A DNA stretch of 64,000 bases from positions 1-64,000 of the forward strand of contig JASHON010000205.1 in NCBI GenBank assembly GCA_030041095.1, written 5' to 3'. Each line of letters begins with the position of its first letter. The first letter of the stretch is position 1. Positions 34,199 to 41,631 of this stretch are shown one piece after another. Both the position numbers and the translations under genes were made by a program. The stretch comes from Terriglobia bacterium. Its GTDB lineage: Bacteria; Acidobacteriota; Terriglobia; UBA7540. The notes below the pieces were generated by a model. It was not told the origin of the DNA, ran no database searches, and saw only the letters and a list, made by a program, of their open reading frames with translations.

Positions 34199-37100
34199 GT
34201 GATAAAAACGAGACCATTATACCGGGCGATATTCGTGTGCGCGCTGGTGGGGGCAGTGGCGCCTGCCTTGCGTGCTGCCAGCACGACTTCTTCGGAGACG
34301 AAGGGCGAGACGGATATTCTTGCCAACCTGAAGTTTCGGAATCTTGGCCCGTCGGTTGGAGGGGGGCGGGTGACGGCGGTGGTGGGGATTCCGGGCGATC
34401 CCAACATCTATTATGCGGGAACAGCGGGCGGCGGAATTTGGAAAACTACGGATGCGGGTGATACGTGGAAGGCGATCTTTACGAAGCAAGCGACCGCATC
34501 GATTGGCGCCCTGGCCGTGGCGCCTTCCAACCCCAACGTGATCTGGGCGTGCACAGGCGAGGCGAACATTCGCAATGATGTGATCGACGGCGCTGGAGTC
34601 TACGTGTCTACGGACGCCGGAGAAACCTGGAAGCAGGTGGGGCTGACCGACGCCGGGCAAATATCAAGTGTCATCGTGGATCCCAAGGATTCTAACAACG
34701 TGTTCGTGGGCGTGCTGGGACACGCTTGGGGACCGAATCCGGAACGCGGAGTCTTCCGAACGACCGATGGCGGTAAGACGTGGGAAAAGGTGCTGTATGT
34801 GGATGATGACACCGGCGTATCGAGCCTGGTGATGGAGCCGGGGAATCCGGAGGTGCTCTATGCGGGCATGTGGGAAGCCGAGCGCAAGCCATGGACGATG
34901 ATTAACGGAGGAACAACGAGTGGCATCTACCGGACCATCGATGGCGGCCAGACCTGGACGAAGCTTACCCGCGGCCTGCCAACGCCACCCATTGGCCGAA
35001 TCGCCCTCGCCGTGGCGCCGAGCGATCCCTCGCACGTCTATGCGCTCATCGGTTCGAAGACCGGGATGCTGTGGCAATCGCTTGACCGGGGAAACCATTG
35101 GGGGAAAGTGAGCAACAGCCATGCCCTGGACGTGCGGCCCTTTTACTTTTCCCGGATGGCAGTATCACCGACGGATGAAAACCGGGTTTATTTTTGTTCG
35201 TTGTTTCTGATGGAGTCGAACGACGGGGGACGGACGGCCCATCCTGCGGATCGCGGCGTCCACGTGGATCACCACGCCATCTGGATCGACCCGACGAACG
35301 GCAATCGGATTATTGAAGGCACCGACGGTGGTGTCTTCCTTTCCCTCGACGGCGCGAAAAACTGGCACACGTTCGATAATCTCCCGATCGAGCAGTTTTA
35401 TTCAGTTTCGGTGGCCACCCTCTATCCTTACCGGGTTTGCGGAGGGCTCCAGGATAACGGAATGTGGTGTGGTTTTCTGACGAATCCGGGCAGGGGTCGA
35501 TTGTCGGGGGCGGATTGGGTGATGACAGGCGACGGTGACGGCGAGTACGTTGTGCCGGCGCCGAGCGATCCCAGCATCATTTACGGCGACGATCAGGACG
35601 GAGACATCAGCCGATTGAACTTCCAGACGCATCATTCCACCTTCATCCGGCCATACCTTCAGGATGTCGATTCAGCAGTGCCGGCGAACTTGAAATATCG
35701 CTTCAACTGGACCTCGCCGATTGCCGTCTCGCGGACGGATGCGAACACGGTCTATTTGGGAGGGAACGTCCTGTTCAAATCGACCGACGGCGGCAAGACG
35801 TGGTCCGTCATCAGCCCCGACCTTACGCGCAACGATAAGAGTAAGCAGCAGGTTTCCGGCGAACCCGTCAATCACGACATCAGCGGCGCGGAAACCTACG
35901 ACACGATCCTCTCCATAACCCCTGCGCCAACTGACCCCAAGGTGATCTGGGTGGGAACCGATGACGGCGAGGTGCAGGTCACTCGTGACGGCGGTAACAA
36001 CTGGACGAACACCACGCCGAATATCCCTGGCGCCCCGGCTTGGGCCATGGTGGCACAAGTTGGCGTTTCTCCGTTTGATGCGGGAACCGCGTACGTGGCC
36101 TTTGACGCGCATAAACTCGACGATAACCGTCCTTACGTGTACAAAACGGAAGACTACGGGCAGACTTGGCAGGAAATCACCAACGGTTTGCCGGCCGACG
36201 CTTCCGCCATCGTGGTGAGAGAAGATCCCGACCAACGGGGCTTGCTGGTATTGGGAACGATGACGGGTCTTTACTATTCATTGGATAGCGGCGGGCAGTG
36301 GATGAAGCTGAAATCCAATTTCCCCACCTCGCCGGTGTTTGACCTCAAGTTCGTCCGGAAGCCGCACGACCTCGTCGTGGCAACGCACGGGCGAGGCCTT
36401 TTTGTATGGGACGACATTCGTCCGCTCGAGCAGCTTGCGCCCTCCATCGAAGCCAGCGATTTTCACCTCTTCACTTCAGGTCCTGCTGTCATGCGGCGGC
36501 GATGGGCAGGCACTGAGCGTGGGTCATCAGGGCTTGCCACTCCCGGCGCTCCCGATGGCGTGGTGATTGACTATTCTTTGAGATCGGCGATCAAATCTCC
36601 AGGAAAGAAGAAATCCGCTGCGGCCGCGCCCGCCTTCGCAGGAGCTTTCGGAATGGCCGGTGGACCCTCGCACGGCCCGGTGAAGATTGTCATCACGGAT
36701 TCCTATGGCGGCACGGTGGCCATTCTTCACGGCCCCGGAAAAGCAGGCGTCAATCGCGTTGTGTGGAATATGCGGTATGAAGGGCCGGCGCGCCTGAAAC
36801 TCGGGGGCCCGTCCGCGGGCGGATTCTTCGGTTTCAACTTTGGCCCATTAGTCGTTCCGGGAGACTATCACGTGGCCGTGACCGCCCGAGGGAAGACACA
36901 ATCGGAGAGAGTGACGGTTGAGCCCGACCCGGCCGTGCACGCCTCCTTGGCGGATTTCCGCGCCCAGACTCAGGCAGCGCTTCTCGCGCGCAACGAGGTG
37001 AGCGCCCTCAACACGATGTTGAATCGCCTCGTCAGCCTTCAAGACCAGATTAATAACTCGCGAAGCGCCATCCAGAGCACGCGCCAGTCCGCGAGCGACC

Positions 37101-37480
37101 CGCCTTTGAGCGCGAAATACTCGAGTATCGTGAAACAGGGCCAGGCACTGGCCAAACAGCTTCACGCACTCGAAGCCTCGGTTTACCAGGTGAAGGTGCA
37201 GCGGAACGCGCCTGAGGATGATCTTCATTACCTGACGCTGCTTCACGGCCAGATTTCAAGTTTGCCTTTTCTCGTGGACGGCCCGTATGCCACTCCGCCG
37301 GACGCCCTGGTCCGGGAGGACATGAGCCGGCTGCGCGGTGAATTGAATCAAGCCCTCGCAAAATACAATGGGCTGCTCCGCGCCGAAGTCGCCAACTACA
37401 ATAAGTCAGCCCTCGCGGCTGGAGCGCCAACGCTTTTCACTGGCGGCCCGATTAGCATTGCGCCGGTTCCCTCGCTTTGA
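34199..37480 (+). CDS. Exported WD40/YVTN/BNR-like (VPS10/sortilin-type) repeat protein
   Basis: A 1093-residue protein with GTG start. Residues 1-25 form a signal peptide (RAIFVCALVGAVAPALRA). The main part is a series of BNR/Asp-box-like blades, for example IWKTTDAGDTWKAI, GVYVSTDAGETWKQV, GVFRTTDGGKTWEKV, GIYRTIDGGQTWTKL and LFKSTDGGKTWSVI, as in sortilin-type ten-bladed propellers. The last about 300 residues form an Ig-like beta domain and a coiled, glutamine-rich helical region (LARNEVSALNTMLNRLVSLQDQINNS). Such proteins are frequent in Acidobacteriota; the role is unknown, perhaps extracellular carbohydrate or peptide binding. Confidence 0.88.
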   Translation: MIKTRPLYRAIFVCALVGAVAPALRAASTTSSETKGETDILANLKFRNLGPSVGGGRVTAVVGIPGDPNIYYAGTAGGGIWKTTDAGDTWKAIFTKQATASIGALAVAPSNPNVIWACTGEANIRNDVIDGAGVYVSTDAGETWKQVGLTDAGQISSVIVDPKDSNNVFVGVLGHAWGPNPERGVFRTTDGGKTWEKVLYVDDDTGVSSLVMEPGNPEVLYAGMWEAERKPWTMINGGTTSGIYRTIDGGQTWTKLTRGLPTPPIGRIALAVAPSDPSHVYALIGSKTGMLWQSLDRGNHWGKVSNSHALDVRPFYFSRMAVSPTDENRVYFCSLFLMESNDGGRTAHPADRGVHVDHHAIWIDPTNGNRIIEGTDGGVFLSLDGAKNWHTFDNLPIEQFYSVSVATLYPYRVCGGLQDNGMWCGFLTNPGRGRLSGADWVMTGDGDGEYVVPAPSDPSIIYGDDQDGDISRLNFQTHHSTFIRPYLQDVDSAVPANLKYRFNWTSPIAVSRTDANTVYLGGNVLFKSTDGGKTWSVISPDLTRNDKSKQQVSGEPVNHDISGAETYDTILSITPAPTDPKVIWVGTDDGEVQVTRDGGNNWTNTTPNIPGAPAWAMVAQVGVSPFDAGTAYVAFDAHKLDDNRPYVYKTEDYGQTWQEITNGLPADASAIVVREDPDQRGLLVLGTMTGLYYSLDSGGQWMKLKSNFPTSPVFDLKFVRKPHDLVVATHGRGLFVWDDIRPLEQLAPSIEASDFHLFTSGPAVMRRRWAGTERGSSGLATPGAPDGVVIDYSLRSAIKSPGKKKSAAAAPAFAGAFGMAGGPSHGPVKIVITDSYGGTVAILHGPGKAGVNRVVWNMRYEGPARLKLGGPSAGGFFGFNFGPLVVPGDYHVAVTARGKTQSERVTVEPDPAVHASLADFRAQTQAALLARNEVSALNTMLNRLVSLQDQINNSRSAIQSTRQSASDPPLSAKYSSIVKQGQALAKQLHALEASVYQVKVQRNAPEDDLHYLTLLHGQISSLPFLVDGPYATPPDALVREDMSRLRGELNQALAKYNGLLRAEVANYNKSALAAGAPTLFTGGPISIAPVPSL

Positions 37481-37493
37481 CGCAAAATAAAAA

Positions 37494-37529
37494 GCCCCCG
37501 GCGGCCGATTCATTCGGTCCACCGGGGGC
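37494..37529 (-). terminator. Rho-independent terminator of the minus-strand small transcript
   Basis: On the minus strand GCCCCCGGTGGACC and GGCCGCCGGGGGC form a strong stem with loop GAATGAATC, followed by TTTTTATTTT (37492-37483). On the plus strand no T-run follows the hairpin, so it serves mainly the minus strand. It also lies 14 bases after the stop of the BNR gene. Confidence 0.8.
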
Positions 37530-37639
37530 CCTGGATGCTGATTGGATTGGCTTGCTTTTCCGCGATGCCTGACGCGTCGCAGCGCCACATTCCTCTACCC
37601 GCTAGGAAGAGGATCCAACAAGCCGGCGCCAGCGAGCGC

Positions 37640-37681
37640 CTAAGCCTCAGCACCCTCGCTGGGTTTACATTCCGTTGGCAT
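37640..37681 (-). CDS. Thirteen-codon ORF with exceptionally strong ribosome site
   Basis: ATG 37681 begins MPTECKPSEGAEA and a TAG stop. The ATG follows GGAGGTGGTCC without other starts nearby. The reading frame runs through the left arm of the internal hairpin. The peptide has no recognisable relatives. It may be a leader peptide, a microprotein, or a by-product of an RNA that pairs with the ribosome. Confidence 0.4.
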   Translation of the reverse strand: MPTECKPSEGAEA

Positions 37682-37709
37682 GGACCACCTCCTTTCTAGC
37701 GATGCTCCG

Positions 37710-37739
37710 ATCATATAAAGGGCGTCCAAAGCGAGTCAA
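37710..37739 (-). promoter_or_regulatory. Promoter of the minus-strand small transcript
   Basis: TTGACT (37739-37734) and TATGAT (37715-37710) are separated by 18 bases on the minus strand. The start point would be near 37703, which leaves a short 5' region before the ribosome site. The pair is close to the sigma-70 consensus. Confidence 0.6.
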
Positions 37740-37969
37740 GCGTTTTAATTTATGCATTTGCTCCATTTCGTGCGTCGCTTACACCACTTCGTGTAACGGC
37801 GGTTTAACGTGGTGGGTCAGGCAAAAACCGGAACTAACGGTGGGGCGAGTATTTAGTCCACTGGATTATACGGAGTTATGGTAATATGGCAGGACTGAGC
37901 AGGTAAGTGGTCTTTTACGTGCTCGATAAGATAGAGGAATTTCAATCCATGGAGGTTGCAACCAACTGT

Positions 37970-38152
37970 ATGAAGAAATTGCTAACTCTGTTTTTCACGA
38001 TAGCCGTGGCCTTGGCGATGGGCGCTCCTGTTTTTGCCGCGCCGAGCGCGCAGAGCGGTCTGAATCCGACCTCGGTCAACGCCAAAAAGAAGAAGAAGGC
38101 CAAGAAGGCCAAGAAGGCGAAGAAGTCCAAGAAGAGCGGAAACGGGATGTAA
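37970..38152 (+). CDS. Short exported lysine/alanine-rich protein
   Basis: A 60-residue protein from ATG 37970. MKKLLTLFFTIAVALAMGAPVFA is a clear signal peptide. The mature part ends in an almost pure Lys/Ala tract (KKKKKAKKAKKAKKSKKSG). In-frame ATGs at 37949 and 37907 are possible but would precede the signal. It carries its own strong terminator. The mature peptide would be very basic, so binding to nucleic acid, lipopolysaccharide or acidic polysaccharide is conceivable; the function is unknown. It is divergent from the small RNA unit. Confidence 0.65.
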   Translation: MKKLLTLFFTIAVALAMGAPVFAAPSAQSGLNPTSVNAKKKKKAKKAKKAKKSKKSGNGM

Positions 38153-38198
38153 TCCATCCTCGCTTTGGACCAGTCGCAACAATTCACCGGGTGATTGG

Positions 38199-38237
38199 AA
38201 ACCCCCGGGGGACATCCTCCCGGGGGTTTTTGTTTTT
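38199..38237 (+). terminator. Rho-independent terminator after the lysine-rich protein gene
   Basis: AAACCCCCGGG and CCCGGGGGTTT form a perfect 11-bp stem around GGACATCCT, followed by TTTTGTTTTTT. It lies 46 bases after the stop codon. The gene-free stretch 38238-38503 that follows shows nothing else I can support. Confidence 0.9.
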
Positions 38238-38503
38238 TGCTGCGGGTTTCTGGTCCACCCATCATCTTCCGTTAGTTGGCCGCTGGGAAAAACCGGTCTG
38301 TCATGCTGCCCGGCAAATCTCAGTCAGGCAGCGGGTTCTGAGTTCCAAGAACCAATGGCATTCCTCCCACGCAGGTTACGCCAGCCATTAAATAAGTGGC
38401 CAAAAACCATCGGCGCCGGTGGAATACAACCGGCAGGTGCGTGCAGCGTCGCGAAGCCCCACACGGATAGCCCGCGCAATCAATCGAATACGTTGCACTG
38501 GGT

Positions 38504-38519
38504 TTGGCACTCCGTTTGC
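38504..38519 (+). promoter_or_regulatory. Candidate sigma-54 promoter
   Basis: TTGGCACTCCGTTTGC contains the -24 GG and -12 GC dinucleotides separated by exactly ten bases, and matches the consensus TGGCAC-N5-TTGC fully. It lies about 138 bases upstream of the exported protein gene at 38657. No upstream activator site was identified. Confidence 0.45.
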
Positions 38520-38656
38520 CCCTTGGAAGGGTGCGCTTTCAGCCCTGCGGCTGATGGGCGAATGCGCCTCGGGCCTGGCGACGCACACGGGCGAAGTTGC
38601 GCAGGGATGCCGCCAGTCGAGCGAATGTTCTCAAGGCTCGTCATGGAGGAGAATGC

Positions 38657-39625
38657 ATGAGCGTGAAATTCAGCAATGTGATGCGCAGCATAGTTTGCTG
38701 CGCGATAGCCATCGTCCTATCAGGCGCTTGTCTGACGTTCGCCCAGGATCAGCAGGCGGCACAAGCCCAGAGCCAGCCGTCACCCGGATGGCGTCAGTTC
38801 AGCGGCGGACAGCCTGCGCCTGCTGCAAACTCCACAAGCCAGAACGCCGTTTCCAATCCTTGGCAACCCTATGGAGCATCGAATATTGAACAGCCAGTTG
38901 GTTCCAATTCGCACACAGCGGCTCCGCCGGAAAGCTCCTCAGTAAATGATCCCGGTTATCAGAACCTGAGTATTCCTCCCCGCTTGACCGTTCAAAGCGG
39001 CACGTACATCACGGTCCGCACAGACCAGATTTTATCGTCCAAGCAGAACCGGCCCGGCGACCAATTCACCGCGACTTTAGAAGAGCCGGTCGTTGTGAAG
39101 GGCTTCGTAGTTGCGCAGCGAGGCGAGACCGTCGTAGGCCGGGTGGTAGAAACAAAGAAGGCTGGGCGCATCCGGGGCGTTTCACAGCTTGGAATCCGGT
39201 TGACCAGGCTCACTCTCGTCGATGGCCGGCAAGCTCCCATGCAGACTGAAATGATCGGCGAGACGGGGACTACCTCGCGCGGCAGCGACGCTGCAGGCGT
39301 GGTAACCACCACTGGGCTGGGCGCAGCCATCGGCGCGGCTTCTGACGGAGGCGCTGGCGCCGCCGTGGGTGCGGGCGCCGGAGTGATTGCCGGAACGATA
39401 GGGGTGCTTGTTACGCGTGGACGTCCGACGGTCATCTATCCGGAAACGAAGCTGACGTTCAAGATCAACGCGCCCGTCATCGTCTCCACCACCCAGGATC
39501 CGCAAGCCTTCCATTACGTGGAACTGGATGCTTTCGCCAACGTCCCACCCGCGCGGCGGGCTCCGCCATCGCCGCCGTCTCTCTGCAATCAGAGCGGCTG
39601 CGTTCCGCCGCCATATCCCAATTAG
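38657..39625 (+). CDS. Exported protein with a glycine-zipper region, TrbI/VirB10-like segment
   Basis: Start ATG 38657, after ggaggagaatgc, gives 322 residues. The N-terminus is a signal peptide (SIVCCAIAIVLSGACLTFA). A low-complexity Gln/Ser/Pro region follows, up to about residue 105. The conserved part (YITVRTDQILSSKQNRPGDQF, FVVAQRGETVVGRVVETKKAGRI) has the beta-strand pattern of TrbI/VirB10-like C-terminal domains. A glycine/alanine-rich zipper (GLGAAIGAASDGGAGAAVGA) and a segment VIYPETKLTFKINAP complete it. A cell-envelope role is likely. A candidate sigma-54 promoter lies upstream. Confidence 0.65.
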   Translation: MSVKFSNVMRSIVCCAIAIVLSGACLTFAQDQQAAQAQSQPSPGWRQFSGGQPAPAANSTSQNAVSNPWQPYGASNIEQPVGSNSHTAAPPESSSVNDPGYQNLSIPPRLTVQSGTYITVRTDQILSSKQNRPGDQFTATLEEPVVVKGFVVAQRGETVVGRVVETKKAGRIRGVSQLGIRLTRLTLVDGRQAPMQTEMIGETGTTSRGSDAAGVVTTTGLGAAIGAASDGGAGAAVGAGAGVIAGTIGVLVTRGRPTVIYPETKLTFKINAPVIVSTTQDPQAFHYVELDAFANVPPARRAPPSPPSLCNQSGCVPPPYPN

Positions 39626-39747
39626 GGATCGCCGTTCTATCCCGTTTTCGCGCCCACGTCAGGCTGGGGCGTATTCCTGCCTTAAGAAGTGGGATATACT
39701 CGCAAGCTGCTGCCAACCACCATTCGCATGGGTGGGGCTTGCGAAAA

Positions 39748-41631
39748 ATGAATCGAAGAGAATTTGTCACGCAGACGCTCTTAGGCTCCGCAGGCCTGCT
39801 CTCCGCCCAGGCCAACGGCCGAAGCGCGGCGACAGCAGCAGAAACTCCAGCGAATCCTGCCTGGCGGTTTTCTTCTCAGAGCCTCGATGCGGAACTCTCG
39901 CCCACGGCTCCTGGACTGGTATCGCTCAACGTCGATGGAGTCGGTCTGGGTCAGCGGGGAACCAACGTTCTGCGCCTGCTTACTTCTCCGTGGGCGGAAT
40001 ATCGTGCCGTCCGCTCGACAGGCAGCGGCTTTATAAAGGCCGACTATCGGCGAATCGGGCAGCCTACGGCTACCGCCGCGCCCTGGGCGATCGAGATCAA
40101 CGATCGGCAGATTTTACTGTCTTCACACTGGAACGCCGCGGCGCCTCCCGAGCCGCTGTCTCTTATCTTTGATCTCACTCGCTGTTTCTCTACCCTTCTA
40201 GGCGTCTTCGACGCTGACGGGGCCATTCGTTTGCCTGCGGTGCTCCATCTGCCGCTGCAGGGATCGGTCCGGATCAGCTCGCCTCATCGAGACGTCGGGA
40301 GGCTTGGCTACACGGCCGACAGGTCTGCTGGGCTGACCGTAACGTTTCCTCCGGCCAACGCGGGCGATCCGCACATCGAATACCGCTTGGACGTCGCGGC
40401 AATTTATCCGGAACTTCCAGGCATCAACGGCGACTCGCGCTTCGACGCGTTCAAGCGAAACTGGCTGAACATTCTGCAGTTGAGCCCGGACCACCGTCTG
40501 CTCTCCAACAACTCCACCAGCGATTCCTGTGCATTCTGCTATTACGAGTACGCCGATATAGCCGCTCACTCTCCGCCATTGGCCCAGGGGCTCTCAGCTT
40601 TCGATCTTGTGCAACAGACTCTGGACGGGATTCTGGCCGGCGCCCACGCTTACGGGCTTCCCGGTCCGACGAATCTTTACTCGGGCGCATCCGATTCCTG
40701 GCCCTCGCTCCTGATCGCCGCTCGCGAATGCGTTCGCTCCGGCCGGCGCGACGACTGGCTCGCGGCTAATTACGAAGGGATCAAACATTGGGCCGAGGAA
40801 ATGCTCGCCACCGTCAAAAACCCGGACGGCTTGGTTGAGTACCCGGTCAGCGGCGACTCGGGAACCTGGCCAAACGGCGCTCCGAAGCTGCGCCCCTCCA
40901 ATTGGTGGGACACGATCGGTTTTGGCCACCAAGACGCTTACTCCAATGCACTGGCCTGGAGGGCGCTCAACGCGATGGCAGATATGGCGCGGCGCGTGGG
41001 GAAACCCGCGGATGCGTCGCGTTACCAAGCCGCCGCTCGAAAAATACACGCTCATTATTTCCGTACCTTCTATGATCCTCATACGCAAGTTCTGGCAGGC
41101 TGGAAAAGCTCCGATGGAGAGCTTCACGATTACTATTTCCTCTGGGTGAACGGCATTGGCGTGCTTTATGACCTCGTACCACAGAATCACGCGAAGCAAA
41201 TCATGAACAGGCTTCTCGCCAAGATGCGGGAGGTGGGATACAGGGATTTCAGTCTTGGTCTCCCAGGGAACCTGGTCTCGGTGGCCCTGAAGGATTGCGT
41301 GGATAAGCGTGGAAACGGCCGCTTCGGATGTGGCGCCACACCGGACAACGCAGATGGTTTCGAGAAATACGAGAACGGGGGCGCGACAGCATCCTTTGCC
41401 TATTTCTTTCTGGCGGCTCTCTACCATCTTGGCATGCGTCAGGAAGGAGACCGGATCCTGTTTCCGATTCTCAAGTCCATCGGAGACGGAGGGTTTCAGG
41501 GCTACGGGCCCAACGGAAATTCGTACGACTGGAAAATGTGGGACAGCACTCCGATGGGCTATGAAGGACTGCTGACGGACAATTACTATAGTTTGCTCGC
41601 GGTCGTTAAGAGACAGGAGGGCCTGAGATAA
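39748..41631 (+). CDS. Tat-exported six-hairpin (alpha/alpha) glycoside hydrolase-like protein
   Basis: Start ATG 39748 yields MNRREFVTQTLLGSAG, a twin-arginine signal. The N-terminal 230 residues are a beta-sandwich; the rest has the alternating helix pattern and aromatic/acidic motifs of (alpha/alpha)6-barrel glycosidases, for example YSGASDSWPSLLIAARECV, SNWWDTIGFGHQDAYSNALAW and DADGFEKYENGGA-like stretches. The family cannot be named with confidence. It is translated just before an FAD-dependent oxidoreductase, whose GTG start directly follows its stop (41632). The two are likely co-expressed and exported together. Confidence 0.7.
   Translation: MNRREFVTQTLLGSAGLLSAQANGRSAATAAETPANPAWRFSSQSLDAELSPTAPGLVSLNVDGVGLGQRGTNVLRLLTSPWAEYRAVRSTGSGFIKADYRRIGQPTATAAPWAIEINDRQILLSSHWNAAAPPEPLSLIFDLTRCFSTLLGVFDADGAIRLPAVLHLPLQGSVRISSPHRDVGRLGYTADRSAGLTVTFPPANAGDPHIEYRLDVAAIYPELPGINGDSRFDAFKRNWLNILQLSPDHRLLSNNSTSDSCAFCYYEYADIAAHSPPLAQGLSAFDLVQQTLDGILAGAHAYGLPGPTNLYSGASDSWPSLLIAARECVRSGRRDDWLAANYEGIKHWAEEMLATVKNPDGLVEYPVSGDSGTWPNGAPKLRPSNWWDTIGFGHQDAYSNALAWRALNAMADMARRVGKPADASRYQAAARKIHAHYFRTFYDPHTQVLAGWKSSDGELHDYYFLWVNGIGVLYDLVPQNHAKQIMNRLLAKMREVGYRDFSLGLPGNLVSVALKDCVDKRGNGRFGCGATPDNADGFEKYENGGATASFAYFFLAALYHLGMRQEGDRILFPILKSIGDGGFQGYGPNGNSYDWKMWDSTPMGYEGLLTDNYYSLLAVVKRQEGLR

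Larger units (their letters stand above)
37483..37703 (-). ncRNA. Candidate small RNA / leader transcript with extended Shine-Dalgarno
   Basis: A complete small transcription unit can be read on the minus strand: promoter at 37739-37710, expected start near 37703, an extended ribosome site at 37697-37682, a 13-codon ORF (37681-37640), an internal hairpin (CCAGCGAG with CTCGCTGG) and a terminator (37529-37483). The length is about 220 nt. No gene follows, as the next gene is convergent. The site AGAAAGGAGGTGGTCC complements the conserved 16S tail GGAUCACCUCCUUUCU at 15 of 16 positions, with the sixteenth a G-U pair. No Rfam family was recognised. It is a prediction only. Confidence 0.5.

Noticed and set aside
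37682-37697. Fragment of a 16S rRNA gene end on the plus strand
   Set aside because: The 16 bases match the 16S tail except one, but the sequence before it shows no 16S similarity. The minus-strand reading as a ribosome site before an ATG explains it better.
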